In this document: in pieces, positions 9,324-17,966 of the stretch
Numbering within the stretch: the first letter of the stretch is position 1
How the letters are laid out: each line of letters begins with the position of its first letter
Source: Duganella aceris
GTDB taxonomy: Bacteria > Pseudomonadota > Gammaproteobacteria > Burkholderiales > Burkholderiaceae_D
Length of the DNA: 64,000 nucleotides
Reading direction: 5' to 3'
NCBI RefSeq assembly: GCF_011090165.1
Contig: NZ_JAADJT010000009.1
Location: 272,762 to 336,761 of the forward strand
Program-made: the position numbers and the translations under genes
The notes under the pieces: generated by a model
Databases searched by the model: none
What the model was told of the DNA's origin: nothing
Seen by the model: only the letters and a program-made list of their open reading frames with translations

Positions 9324-10604
9324 TTAGAGGAGCGGGGGCAGCAGCGCGAGGGTGCGGCTGGTGGCGCCGCGATACTGGTTGGCGAAGGTCAGCGCATTGC
9401 GGCCCATCGCTGCGCGCGCGGCGTCGTCGCGCAGCAGGCGCGAGGTCGCGGTGATCAAGCCGGCGGCGTCGGCGACGCGCTCGGCGCCGCCCACCTTCAG
9501 CGCATCTTCCGTCGATTCGGCGAAGTTGAAGGTGTGCTGCCCGATCAGCACCGGCTTGCCCAGCGCCGCCGGCTCGATCAGATTCTGCCCGCCCAACGGC
9601 ATCAGGCTGCCGCCGACAAAGGCCACGTCACAGGCCGCGTAGTAGGCGAACATCTCGCCCATCGAATCGCCCAGCAGCACATCCACATGCCCGGCCAGCG
9701 GGCTGCCGTCCAAGGCCAGCTTGCTGCGCCGCTGCACGTTCAGCCCGTGCGCGCCGATCATGGTTTCCACTTCGCCGAAGCGCTGCGGATGGCGCGGCAC
9801 GATCAGCAGCAGCAGCCGCGCCGGCAACGACGACCGGTCCTGTCGATAAGCATCCAGGATCAGCTCCTCCTCGCCCTCGCGCGTGCTGGCGCACAGCAGC
9901 ACCGGACGGGTGCCGATGCTGGCGCGCAGCGATGCGCCGATGGCCAGCGCCGCTTCCGGCACCACCACGTCGAACTTGATGCTGCCGGTGACCTCGACGC
10001 GCGGCACGCCCAGCGAACGTATGCGCTGCGCGTCGGCCTCGGTCTGCGCGGCGACCAGCGAGATGCCGCGCGCCGCGTTCAGCATCAGCGATCCGAGACG
10101 CACGGCCTTGCGCAGCGAGCGTTCAGACAAGCGCGCGTTGGCCAGCACCACCGGCACACCGCGCGCATTGCAGCCGGCGATCAGGTTGGGCCAGACCTCG
10201 GTCTCCATCAGGATGCAGACCGACGGTTTGAAATGCTTGATGAAGCTGCTGACCATGAAGCCGGTGTCGTACGGCAGGTAGGACTGCACCAGCCGTGCAC
10301 CGTGGCGGGCGAACAGCGACTTGCCGGTGGCGCGGCCGGTCGGCGTCATGTGCGTCAGGACGACGCGCGCCGACGGATACTCGGCCAGCAGCGCATCGAT
10401 CAGCGGCTCGGCGGCGCGGGTCTCGCCGACCGAGACGGCGTGCACCCACAAAGTCTGCGCGGCGGAAGCGGCGCCACCATAGAAACCCAGCCGCTCGCCC
10501 CAATGCTGGCGATAGCCCGGTTCCTTGCGGCCGCGCAGCCACAGGCGCGTCAGCACCAGCGGCAAGGCCAGCCACCAGGCGAAAGAATAAAGTAGGCGCA
10601 TCAT
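9324..10604 (-). CDS. waaA: 3-deoxy-D-manno-octulosonic acid (Kdo) transferase
   Basis: 426 residues, the usual length of WaaA/KdtA, a GT30 enzyme that adds Kdo from CMP-Kdo to lipid A precursor at the inner membrane. An N-terminal membrane anchor (LLYSFAWWLALPLVL) precedes the two Rossmann-like halves; WVHAVSVGETRAAEPLI, LTHMTPTGR, CILMETEVWPNLI and the C-terminal LPLGGQNLIEPAALGKPVLIG are characteristic. The start is one of two adjacent ATGs (10604 or 10601); the first overlaps the waaC stop (ATGA), coupling the two LPS-core genes. Confidence 0.96.
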   Translation of the reverse strand: MMRLLYSFAWWLALPLVLTRLWLRGRKEPGYRQHWGERLGFYGGAASAAQTLWVHAVSVGETRAAEPLIDALLAEYPSARVVLTHMTPTGRATGKSLFARHGARLVQSYLPYDTGFMVSSFIKHFKPSVCILMETEVWPNLIAGCNARGVPVVLANARLSERSLRKAVRLGSLMLNAARGISLVAAQTEADAQRIRSLGVPRVEVTGSIKFDVVVPEAALAIGASLRASIGTRPVLLCASTREGEEELILDAYRQDRSSLPARLLLLIVPRHPQRFGEVETMIGAHGLNVQRRSKLALDGSPLAGHVDVLLGDSMGEMFAYYAACDVAFVGGSLMPLGGQNLIEPAALGKPVLIGQHTFNFAESTEDALKVGGAERVADAAGLITATSRLLRDDAARAAMGRNALTFANQYRGATSRTLALLPPLL

Positions 10605-11611
10605 GAGGCCAGCAAGCTCTTGGCGGCGGCCAGCACTTCGGGCACCGACGGCGGCGCGCCACGGTCGCCGAGGTTGATGATGCGCGGCGACCAGTTGCCT
10701 TCGGTCTTCCAGCGCGGCGAATCGGCGTAGATCTCCACCGTCGGCCGCACGAAGGCGGCGGCGATGTGGGTCAGGCCGGTGTCGACGCCGATCACCAGCG
10801 AGGCGTGGCGCGCCAGCAGCATCGCGTCCGCCATCGACAGCTTGGGCAGCACGCGCGCGTTCGGCAATGCGGCGGCGACATGCTCCGCCTCCGCCTTCTC
10901 TTTCGGCGAGCCCCATGGCAGCAGGATGGTCATCGGCGCCAGCTCGCGCCCGAGCGCGATCCAGTTGTCGGGCGCCCACTTCTTCGGATCGCGCGCGGTG
11001 CCGTGGAAGTAGACCGCATAAGGCTCGGCCGGCATCCACGCCGGACGCGCCTCGTCGGCGGACACCGGCGGCAGCCCGAAATCGGCCGGCGTATCGACCG
11101 CGTAACCCAGCGCAGCGCCGGCGACGATGCGGCCGCGCGCCACCGCGTGGGTGCGCGGATCGGTCGAAATGCTCAAATTATGGAAGACGCGCGAGATGCC
11201 CTCATAGCCCGAACCCTCGCTGCCGTTGGCCAGGCCGACCTTGCGGCCGCCCTTCACCACGCGCGCCGCGCCCATGATGACGCCGGTCTTGAGCAGGCCC
11301 TGGGTGTCGAATACATAGTCGTACTGCTGCGCGCGCAGGGTGCGGAAGAAGCCCTTGATCTCGGCCCGCGTTTCCGGCTTGCCGAGGCTCTTGCGCCAGC
11401 GCCGCAGCGCGAACGGGATGATGTTGCGCACGCGCGGATTCAGGCGCACCAGGCTGACATAGCCCTCCTCCACCACCCAGTCGATATTCGCGTCCGGGAA
11501 ATGGCGGGCGATGTCGGCCACCATCGGCAGGTTGTGCAGCACGTCGCCCAGCGAGGAGACGCGCACCAGCAAGATGTTCAACGGCTTGCCGCCGCCCGCC
11601 CGCGTCGCCAT
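10601..11611 (-). CDS. waaC: Lipopolysaccharide heptosyltransferase I
   Basis: 336 residues. This GT9 enzyme adds the first L-glycero-D-manno-heptose to Kdo in the LPS inner core. The N-terminus LLVRVSSLGDVLHNLPMV is diagnostic, and GVDTGLTHIAAAF near residue 280 forms part of the ADP-heptose site. The ATG at 11611 starts one base after the pgm stop, and the gene ends in a 4-base overlap with waaA, so pgm-waaC-waaA reads as one operon. gmhB about 4 kb away supplies the same pathway. Confidence 0.95.
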   Translation of the reverse strand: MATRAGGGKPLNILLVRVSSLGDVLHNLPMVADIARHFPDANIDWVVEEGYVSLVRLNPRVRNIIPFALRRWRKSLGKPETRAEIKGFFRTLRAQQYDYVFDTQGLLKTGVIMGAARVVKGGRKVGLANGSEGSGYEGISRVFHNLSISTDPRTHAVARGRIVAGAALGYAVDTPADFGLPPVSADEARPAWMPAEPYAVYFHGTARDPKKWAPDNWIALGRELAPMTILLPWGSPKEKAEAEHVAAALPNARVLPKLSMADAMLLARHASLVIGVDTGLTHIAAAFVRPTVEIYADSPRWKTEGNWSPRIINLGDRGAPPSVPEVLAAAKSLLAS

Positions 11612-11612
11612 C

Positions 11613-12995
11613 TTAGAACGGCAGTTCCGCGTCCGGCTTGGCGGCCAGGATCACGCGCTTGAACTCGCCCTGGATGCGCGCCAGCGCTTCCGGCGTCTCC
11701 GCTTCGAAGCGCATCACGATCACCGGCGTGGTGTTGGACGAACGAGCCAGGCCAAAGCCGTCCTCGTATTCCACGCGCAGGCCGTCGATGGTGATGATCT
11801 GCTTGTGGCCCGGGAATTCGGCGTTCGCGCGCAGGTGGTCCATCACGATGAAATTCTCGCCTTCCTTCAGGTGCAGATGCAGCTCGGGCGTGCTGTCCGA
11901 TTGCGGCAGCGCGTTCAGCAGCGCCGATGGATCCGTTTCCTTGGTCAGGATCTCCAGCATGCGCGCGCCGGCGTACAAGCCGTCGTCGAAACCGTACCAG
12001 CGGTCCTTGAAGAAGATATGGCCGCTCATCTCGCCGCCCAACGGCGCGCCGGTTTCCTTCAGCTTGGCCTTGACCAGCGAGTGGCCGGTCTTGTACATCA
12101 GCGGCACGCCGCCCGATTTCTCGATGTACGGCGCCAGGTGGCGGGTGCACTTCACGTCGTACAGGATCTGCGCGCCCTGGTTGCGCGACAGGACATCGGC
12201 CGCGAACAACATCATCTGGCGGTCCGGATAGATGATCTGGCCATCCTTGGTGACCAGGCCCAGACGATCGCCGTCGCCGTCGAAGGCCAGGCCGATCTCG
12301 GCGTCGGTCTCCTGCAGGCAGCGGATCAGGTCCTGCAGGTTTTCCGGATGCGCCGGATCGGGATGGTGGTTCGGGAAATTGCCGTCCACTTCGCAGAACA
12401 GCTCAATCACTTCGCAGCCCATGCCGCGATACAGGTCGCCCGCGAACGCGCCGGCCACGCCGTTGCCGCAGTCGACCGCGATCTTGATCGGGCGCGAGAC
12501 CTTGACGTCGCCGATGATGCGCTCCAGGTATTGGGCGCGGATGTCATGGGTGCTGTAGGCGCCCAGCGTGGCCGCCGACGAACCGTCGTGCGCGACGATG
12601 CTGTCGTACAGGCCGGTGATCGAGTCGCCGTGGATCGCCTCGCCCGCCAGCACCATCTTGAAGCCGTTATAGTCCGGTGGATTGTGGCTGCCGGTGACCA
12701 TGATGCCGGACGCGGCGCCCAGCACGTTGGTGCCGAAATAGACCATCGGCGTGGCGACCACACCCAGGTCGATCACGTCGACGCCGGCGGCCTGCAGGCC
12801 TTCGGCCAGCGCGGCGGCCAGGTAGGGGCCGGACAGGCGTCCGTCACGGCCGATCACCACTTTGTTTTCGCCCTTGGCCAAGGCGGCCCGGCCGAACGCC
12901 TGGCCGATCTGGCGCGCCACGCCGGCATCCAGGGTTTTATCGATGATGCCGCGGATATCGTAAGCTTTGAAAATCGTTTTGGATAAGGTGACCAT
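11613..12995 (-). CDS. Phosphomannomutase/phosphoglucomutase (AlgC/ManB type)
   Basis: 460 residues, typical of the alpha-D-phosphohexomutase family. It interconverts hexose 6- and 1-phosphates, giving glucose-1-P for RmlA and mannose-1-P for GDP-mannose. The N-terminal AYDIRGI matches AlgC-type enzymes, the phosphoserine loop GIMVTGSHNPPDYNG carries Ser103, the metal-binding loop is DGDGDRLG and the sugar-binding loop GGEMSGH. The C-terminal domain has the phosphate-binding RSSNTTPVIV block. Whether glucose or mannose is preferred cannot be told; AlgC has both activities. Confidence 0.93.
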   Translation of the reverse strand: MVTLSKTIFKAYDIRGIIDKTLDAGVARQIGQAFGRAALAKGENKVVIGRDGRLSGPYLAAALAEGLQAAGVDVIDLGVVATPMVYFGTNVLGAASGIMVTGSHNPPDYNGFKMVLAGEAIHGDSITGLYDSIVAHDGSSAATLGAYSTHDIRAQYLERIIGDVKVSRPIKIAVDCGNGVAGAFAGDLYRGMGCEVIELFCEVDGNFPNHHPDPAHPENLQDLIRCLQETDAEIGLAFDGDGDRLGLVTKDGQIIYPDRQMMLFAADVLSRNQGAQILYDVKCTRHLAPYIEKSGGVPLMYKTGHSLVKAKLKETGAPLGGEMSGHIFFKDRWYGFDDGLYAGARMLEILTKETDPSALLNALPQSDSTPELHLHLKEGENFIVMDHLRANAEFPGHKQIITIDGLRVEYEDGFGLARSSNTTPVIVMRFEAETPEALARIQGEFKRVILAAKPDAELPF

Positions 12996-13051
12996 ATTGG
13001 AATGTGCGAGATGCGCGACAAAGCGCGATTGAAGGGAGAAGACGAGTCAAT

Positions 13052-13057
13052 ATTATA
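13052..13057 (-). promoter_or_regulatory. Candidate -10 box upstream of the phosphohexomutase gene
   Basis: Read on the minus strand this is a perfect TATAAT about 57 bases before the ATG at 12995. No matching TTGACA-like -35 is visible at normal spacing, so this rests on the -10 alone. It would start transcription near 13045 and drive pgm-waaC-waaA. Confidence 0.35.
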
Positions 13058-13072
13058 TCGTTTGATACCGGA

Positions 13073-14167
13073 TTAATCTTTCTTGTGGCGGATCATCCAG
13101 CGCGGCGATTTGAAGCGCACGATGCGCACGTAAATCCAGATATAGCTGCCGATGAAAAGCAGGCACGAAATCATCAGCACCCAGGTATAGCGCCAGAATA
13201 CGGTGGCCGGAATCACCGCCATCAGCGAAAACATCCACAGGTAGGGCGAGGTTAGCGAATTGCGGCGGATCAGCGCGCGCGCCTCCTTGCGCCCCACCGC
13301 CCATTGCACGATGCGGCGGAAGATCAGGCTGTGCAGGTGGATACCGTCCGGCATCGCCGGCGATTTACCGCGCACGAACATGCGGCGGTAGACCGAGAAC
13401 AGGGTTTCGAAGGTCGGGTAAATCAGCAGCAGCGCGGCATACCAGGTCGACACCTGCGGATTGCGCATCACCAGCAGCAGCGCCAGTTCGCCCAGCATGA
13501 AGCCGATGAAGTACGCGCCGCCGTCGCCGAGAAAGATCATGCCGACCGGGTAGTTCCAGATCAGGAAGCCGGCGGTGGCGCCGGCCACCATCAGCGCCGC
13601 GATCAGCACGAACATATCGTTGACCTGCAAGGCCACATAGCCGAGCGACAGCAGCATGCAGATGCACACCACGCTGGCCAGGCCGTTGAAGCCGTCGATG
13701 ATGTTGATGGCGTTGGCGATGCCGGCCACCGCCAGCACCGTCAGCGGCAGCGTGATCCACACGTATTGGATCGGCCAGACGGAAAAGGCCCAGTCGATGC
13801 GGTCGACCCGGGCGTCGAGCAGAAAATAGCCGAGGGCGGCGGCGGCCATGGTCAGGATCAGGCGGCGGGCGGCGCTGACGCGGCCGGTGTAATCTTCGAC
13901 GATGCCGCCGATGAAGGCGACCGCCGAGCAGGCCAGCAGCGACAGCAACCACTGGCTCATGGCCGGCACGCGCCAGATGGAGATGCAGGAACTGAGCGCC
14001 ACGGAAAGGAAGATCGACAGGCCGCCGATGCGGGCGACGCGATGCTTGTGCACTTTTTGCACACCTTGGAAGTCGGAATCCAGCGCTGGACCGTGCAATC
14101 GCGCTTCTTTAATCACCAGCAGGGTTAGCAGCGCGGAAGCGACAAAGCTCAGTAGGAAGGAAAACAT
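13073..14167 (-). CDS. Polyprenyl-phosphate sugar-phosphate transferase (MraY/WecA family)
   Basis: 364 residues with about ten hydrophobic membrane helices. Glycosyltransferase family 4 members load the first sugar-phosphate onto undecaprenyl phosphate at the inner membrane. The family loops are visible: KVHKHRVARIGG near the N-terminus, GIVEDYTGRVSA, NAINIIDGFNGLA, FLGDGGAYFIGF and a C-terminal PDGIHLHSLIFRR (the histidine motif of WecA-like enzymes). The nearest functional models are WecA and WbpL, initiators of O-antigen. Location between the rml genes and pgm supports surface polysaccharide synthesis; the sugar substrate is unknown. Confidence 0.88.
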   Translation of the reverse strand: MFSFLLSFVASALLTLLVIKEARLHGPALDSDFQGVQKVHKHRVARIGGLSIFLSVALSSCISIWRVPAMSQWLLSLLACSAVAFIGGIVEDYTGRVSAARRLILTMAAAALGYFLLDARVDRIDWAFSVWPIQYVWITLPLTVLAVAGIANAINIIDGFNGLASVVCICMLLSLGYVALQVNDMFVLIAALMVAGATAGFLIWNYPVGMIFLGDGGAYFIGFMLGELALLLVMRNPQVSTWYAALLLIYPTFETLFSVYRRMFVRGKSPAMPDGIHLHSLIFRRIVQWAVGRKEARALIRRNSLTSPYLWMFSLMAVIPATVFWRYTWVLMISCLLFIGSYIWIYVRIVRFKSPRWMIRHKKD

Positions 14168-14371
14168 ATTTTATTTGGTTTTTTTGCGTTGCATCGCAAC
14201 ATGAAGCATTGTCAGCGCGCCAATTGGCGATTGTACCGGATTAAGAATGGCTGACTTCAATTGATCGCCAGGAATGCTGCGTCAGCGGCAAAAATAACGC
14301 ATTTGCAACGGCGACGGCATGATACCAGTAGTGGTTTGGCTTGGTGGGATTGCTTACCAATCGATACAAGT
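14168..14371. other. Non-coding stretch upstream of the GT4 gene
   Basis: No credible gene. It is locally A+T richer than its neighbours and holds a small hairpin (GTTGC-ATC-GCAAC near 14189-14201). On the minus strand TACAAT preceded by TTGAAG at a long 19-base spacing is a weak promoter candidate for the glycosyltransferase gene. Together with the adjoining 88-bp palindrome this makes a ~290-base gap. Confidence 0.5.
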
Positions 14372-14459
14372 CCGGGGTCAGTTCCGGCATCGTGCCACGA
14401 ACTCTGCCGTAGCGCATGCTACCGCAGAGTTCGTGGCACGATGCCGGAACTGACCCCGG
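14372..14459. repeat. 88-bp near-perfect palindrome at the rmlD 3' end (site D)
   Basis: 36-base arms (14372-14407 and 14424-14459) are exact reverse complements. A further GTAGC/GCTAC pair (14409-14413 and 14418-14422) around a GCAT loop extends the stem past one C:C mismatch. The outer arm begins CCGGGGTCAGTTCCGGCAT, which resembles the 37 kb and 58 kb repeats. The end touches the rmlD stop codon (14460-14462). It could fold as an mRNA hairpin ending the rml operon or as a DNA cruciform. Confidence 0.95.
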
Positions 14460-15317
14460 TTATTGCATGCACAGATGCAGCGCTTCCTTCCACTCCGGCA
14501 AGCGGCAGAAGCGCGCGGTCAGCCGTTCCGACGACATCACCGAGTAGTGCGGCCGCTTGGCCGGGGTCGGATAGTCGGCGGTGGAGATCGGCAGCACGCG
14601 GCATTCGAGCCCCGCCGCTTCGACGATGGCCTGGGTGAATTCGAACCACGTGGTCTGTCCCTGCGCGCTCAGGTGGTAGACGCCGCTATTCTGCACCCAC
14701 CATTCGCGTCCGCCGGCGTGCGCCTGCGACAGCACCTGCGCCGAAACGTCGGCGATGGTCCGGCTCCAGGTCGGCGCGCCGACCTGGTCGGCCACCACTT
14801 TCAGTTCGTCGCGTTCCTTGGCCAGGCGCAGCATGGTCAGCAGGAAGTTCTTGCCGCGCATGCCGTACACCCAGCTGGTGCGGAAGATCAGGTGCGGAAT
14901 CCCGGCCGCCGCGATCGCCCGCTCGCCGGCCAGCTTGCTGGCGCCGTAGACGTTGAGCGGCCCGGTCGCATCGTCCTCGACGCGCGGCGCCGGCTGCGAG
15001 CCGTCGAACACGTAGTCGGTCGAATAGTGCACCATCGCCGCGCCCAGCAGCTTGGCTTCCTGCGCCATCAGGCCCGGCGCTTCGGCGTTGACGCGGTACG
15101 CCAGCTCCGGCTCGCTCTCGGCCTTGTCGACCGCCGTGTAGGCGGCCGGATTGACGATCAGGCCCGGCTTGACGCGGCGGATCACGTCGCGCACCTGGTC
15201 CAGGTCGGACAGGTCCATCACCTCGCGGTCCACCGCCACCACTTCGCCCACACCCTGCAGGCTGCGCGCCAGCTCATAGCCCACCTGGCCGGTACCGCCG
15301 GTCAGCAGGATCTTCAT
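14460..15317 (-). CDS. rfbD: dTDP-4-dehydrorhamnose reductase
   Basis: 285 residues. RmlD reduces dTDP-6-deoxy-L-lyxo-4-hexulose to dTDP-L-rhamnose, the last step of the pathway. It is an extended short-chain dehydrogenase: GGTGQVG at the nucleotide-binding N-terminus, YSTDYVFDG, and the catalytic YGASKLAGE. The ATG at 15317 overlaps the rmlC stop (ATGA). It is last in the rmlB-A-C-D order and is followed directly by a long palindrome. Confidence 0.95.
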   Translation of the reverse strand: MKILLTGGTGQVGYELARSLQGVGEVVAVDREVMDLSDLDQVRDVIRRVKPGLIVNPAAYTAVDKAESEPELAYRVNAEAPGLMAQEAKLLGAAMVHYSTDYVFDGSQPAPRVEDDATGPLNVYGASKLAGERAIAAAGIPHLIFRTSWVYGMRGKNFLLTMLRLAKERDELKVVADQVGAPTWSRTIADVSAQVLSQAHAGGREWWVQNSGVYHLSAQGQTTWFEFTQAIVEAAGLECRVLPISTADYPTPAKRPHYSVMSSERLTARFCRLPEWKEALHLCMQ

Positions 15318-15862
15318 GCGAACACCTCGGCGTCGGCCAGCAACGCGGCGGCCTGGTCCTTGCCGGACAACAGCGGCGTGCCCAGCTCGGCGGGCCACTC
15401 GATGCCGATCGCCGGGTCGTTCCACAAGATGGCGCGTTCGTGCTCGGGGGCCCAATAGTCGGTGGTCTTGTACAGGAACTCGGCGTGCTCGGAGGTGACC
15501 ACGAAGCCGTGCGCGAAGCCCGGCGGGATCCACAACTGGCGCTTGTTCTCGGCCGACAGCTCGACGCCGTGCCATAGTCCGAAGGTCGGCGAGCTCTTGC
15601 GCAAATCGACGGCGACGTCGAACACCGAGCCGACGGTGGCGCGCACCAGCTTGCCCTGCGCTTGCTGGATCTGGTAATGCAGGCCGCGCAGCACGCCCTT
15701 GCTGGAGCGCGAATGGTTGTCCTGCACGAAGTCGGCGGCCACGCCGGTCAGCTCGGCGAAGCGGCGCGCGTTGAAGCTCTCGAAGAAAAAGCCGCGGTCG
15801 TCGCCGAACACGCGCGGCTCCAGCACCAGCAGGCCTTCCAGCTGCGTAGCAATCACGTTCAT
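15314..15862 (-). CDS. rfbC: dTDP-4-dehydrorhamnose 3,5-epimerase
   Basis: 182 residues, the usual RmlC length. This cupin enzyme epimerises dTDP-4-keto-6-deoxyglucose at C3 and C5. Visible signatures are LEPRVFGDDRGFFFESFN, the HYQ of GVLRGLHYQ containing the catalytic His, and WIPPGFAHGFVV. It overlaps both neighbours by 4 bases, showing tight coupling within rmlBACD. Confidence 0.96.
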   Translation of the reverse strand: MNVIATQLEGLLVLEPRVFGDDRGFFFESFNARRFAELTGVAADFVQDNHSRSSKGVLRGLHYQIQQAQGKLVRATVGSVFDVAVDLRKSSPTFGLWHGVELSAENKRQLWIPPGFAHGFVVTSEHAEFLYKTTDYWAPEHERAILWNDPAIGIEWPAELGTPLLSGKDQAAALLADAEVFA

Positions 15863-16755
15863 CGTGGCACGACCTTATCTTCCAGTATCTGCAGCAGGTA
15901 TTGGCCGTAGTTGTTTTTCTTCAGCGGCTCGGCCAGCTTGCGCAACTGCGCGGCATCGATATAGCCCTTGCGATAAGCGATCTCTTCCGGGCACGCCACT
16001 TTCAGGCCCTGGCGTTTTTCGATGGTGGCGATGAATTGCGACGCATCCAGCAAGGACTCGTGGGTGCCGGTGTCCAGCCACGCCATGCCGCGCCCCATCA
16101 CCTCGACGTTGAGCTGCTGCTTTTCCAGGTAGACGCGGTTGACGTCGGTGATCTCCAGCTCGCCGCGCGCGGACGGCTTGATCGACGCAGCGATGTCGCA
16201 CACCTGGCTGTCGTAGAAGTACAGGCCGGTCACGGCGTAGTTTGACTTCGGCTTCAGCGGTTTTTCTTCGATCGACACGGCGCTGCGGCTAGCGTCGAAC
16301 TCGACCACGCCGTAGCGCTCCGGATCCTGCACATGGTAGGCGAACACGGTGGCGCCGTCGGTCTGTTCGGTCGCATGGCGCAGCAAGCCGTCGAGGTCGT
16401 TTCCGTAGTAGATGTTATCGCCGAGGATCAGCGCCGACGGCGCATCCCCGATGAATTCCTTGCCGATGATGAAGGCTTGCGCCAGGCCGTCCGGCGACGG
16501 TTGCACCGCGTAGCTGATGCTCAAGCCCCACTGACTACCGTCGCCCAGCAAATCCTGGAAACGCGGCGTGTCCTGCGGCGTCGAGATGATCAGAATCTCG
16601 CGCATGCCGGCCAGCATCAGCGTGGTCAGCGGATGGTAGATCATCGGCTTGTCGTAGATCGGCAGCAGCTGCTTGGAGACGCTCATCGTCACCGGATACA
16701 GCCGGGTGCCGGAACCGCCCGCCAGAATGATGCCTTTGCGTTGTGGAGTGCTCAT
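15859..16755 (-). CDS. rfbA: Glucose-1-phosphate thymidylyltransferase
   Basis: 298 residues. RmlA makes dTDP-glucose from glucose-1-phosphate and dTTP. The nucleotide-binding GGSGTRLYPVT, the YDKPMIYHPL block and LILGDNIYYG are clear. Its substrate could be supplied by the phosphohexomutase 3 kb downstream. ATGA overlaps occur on both sides. Confidence 0.96.
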   Translation of the reverse strand: MSTPQRKGIILAGGSGTRLYPVTMSVSKQLLPIYDKPMIYHPLTTLMLAGMREILIISTPQDTPRFQDLLGDGSQWGLSISYAVQPSPDGLAQAFIIGKEFIGDAPSALILGDNIYYGNDLDGLLRHATEQTDGATVFAYHVQDPERYGVVEFDASRSAVSIEEKPLKPKSNYAVTGLYFYDSQVCDIAASIKPSARGELEITDVNRVYLEKQQLNVEVMGRGMAWLDTGTHESLLDASQFIATIEKRQGLKVACPEEIAYRKGYIDAAQLRKLAEPLKKNNYGQYLLQILEDKVVPR

Positions 16756-17825
16756 GCCTGGCCTTCGCGATTAAAGTAATTGGTTTCCACCCATTTGGCG
16801 TAGCCGCCCGACTGCACGTCGGCCACCCAGGCCTGGTTGTCCAGGTACCACTGCACCGTCTTGGCGATGCCGGTCTGGAAGGTCTCGGCCGGCTTCCAGC
16901 CCAGCTCGCGCTCCAGCTTGCGGGCGTCGATGGCGTAGCGGCGGTCGTGGCCGGGACGGTCTTTGACGTAAGTGATCTGCGCGCGGTAGCTGGCGCCGTC
17001 GGCCTTCGGCTTGAGCGTGTCGAGCATGTCGCACAGCGTGTGCACCACGTCCAGGTTGGCCATTTCGTTCCAGCCGCCGACGTTGTAGGTCTCGCCGAGG
17101 CGGCCCGCTTCCAGCACGCGACGGATCGCGGCGCAGTGGTCGCTGACGTACAGCCAGTCGCGCACCTGCTGGCCGTCGCCGTAGATCGGCAGCGGCTTGC
17201 CGGCCTGCGCGTTGGCGATGATCAGCGGGATCAGCTTTTCCGGGAAGTGGTAGGGACCGTAGTTGTTGGAGCAGTTGGTGGTCAGCACCGGCAGGCCGTA
17301 GGTGTGGAAGTACGAGCGCACCAGATGGTCGGAGGCGGCCTTCGATGCCGAATACGGGCTGTTCGGCGCGAACGCGGTGGTTTCGCTGAACGGCGCGTCG
17401 TCCGGGCCGAGCGTGCCGTAGACCTCGTCGGTCGACACGTGCAGGAAGCGGAACGCGGCCTTGTCGTCGTCGCCCAGCGCGGTCCAGTAGGCGCGCGCCG
17501 CTTCGAGCAGGCTGAAGGTGCCGTTGATGTTGGTGTTGATGAATTCGCCCGGACCGACGATGGAGCGGTCGACGTGACTTTCGGCGGCGAAGTGCACCAC
17601 CGCGCGCGGCTTGTGCTGCTGGAACAGCGCCAGCACCTGGGCCTGATCGCAGATATCGCCGCGCACGAAGGTGTGGCGCGGGTCCTGCTTCAGCGATGCC
17701 AGGTTGTTCAGATTGCCGGCGTACGTCAGCTTGTCGAAATTGATAACAGGCTCATCCGACTGGGCCAGCCAGTCGAGCACGAAATTCGAACCTATGAAAC
17801 CAGCACCACCTGTCACAAAAATCAT
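16752..17825 (-). CDS. rfbB: dTDP-glucose 4,6-dehydratase
   Basis: 357 residues. RmlB converts dTDP-glucose to dTDP-4-keto-6-deoxyglucose. NAD binding GGAGFIGSNFV at the N-terminus, HVSTDEVYG with the conserved Thr-Asp-Glu, and the catalytic YSASKAASDH are present. It is first in the rmlBACD operon and is divergent from apaH across 141 bases, so the rml promoter should lie there; no convincing -35/-10 pair stands out. Confidence 0.96.
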   Translation of the reverse strand: MIFVTGGAGFIGSNFVLDWLAQSDEPVINFDKLTYAGNLNNLASLKQDPRHTFVRGDICDQAQVLALFQQHKPRAVVHFAAESHVDRSIVGPGEFINTNINGTFSLLEAARAYWTALGDDDKAAFRFLHVSTDEVYGTLGPDDAPFSETTAFAPNSPYSASKAASDHLVRSYFHTYGLPVLTTNCSNNYGPYHFPEKLIPLIIANAQAGKPLPIYGDGQQVRDWLYVSDHCAAIRRVLEAGRLGETYNVGGWNEMANLDVVHTLCDMLDTLKPKADGASYRAQITYVKDRPGHDRRYAIDARKLERELGWKPAETFQTGIAKTVQWYLDNQAWVADVQSGGYAKWVETNYFNREGQA

Positions 17826-17966
17826 TTAGTATCCCGCTGCAAGCGTCAAATTAGTCTTAAGCATGATTTTATGTGAAACTGCCCGTCTACCGGGCAAAAA
17901 TCGACATCGCTCACTCTGATTTCAGGGTATTGCAGATTCCAAAGCAACGAACCAGTGAGCATCCAT

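Noticed and set aside
17881..17895. GCCCG-GTCTA-CGGGC style hairpin before apaH as a terminator
   Set aside because: It has only a 5-bp stem and A-run on the plus strand in a divergent promoter gap, so there is no transcript for it to end with confidence.
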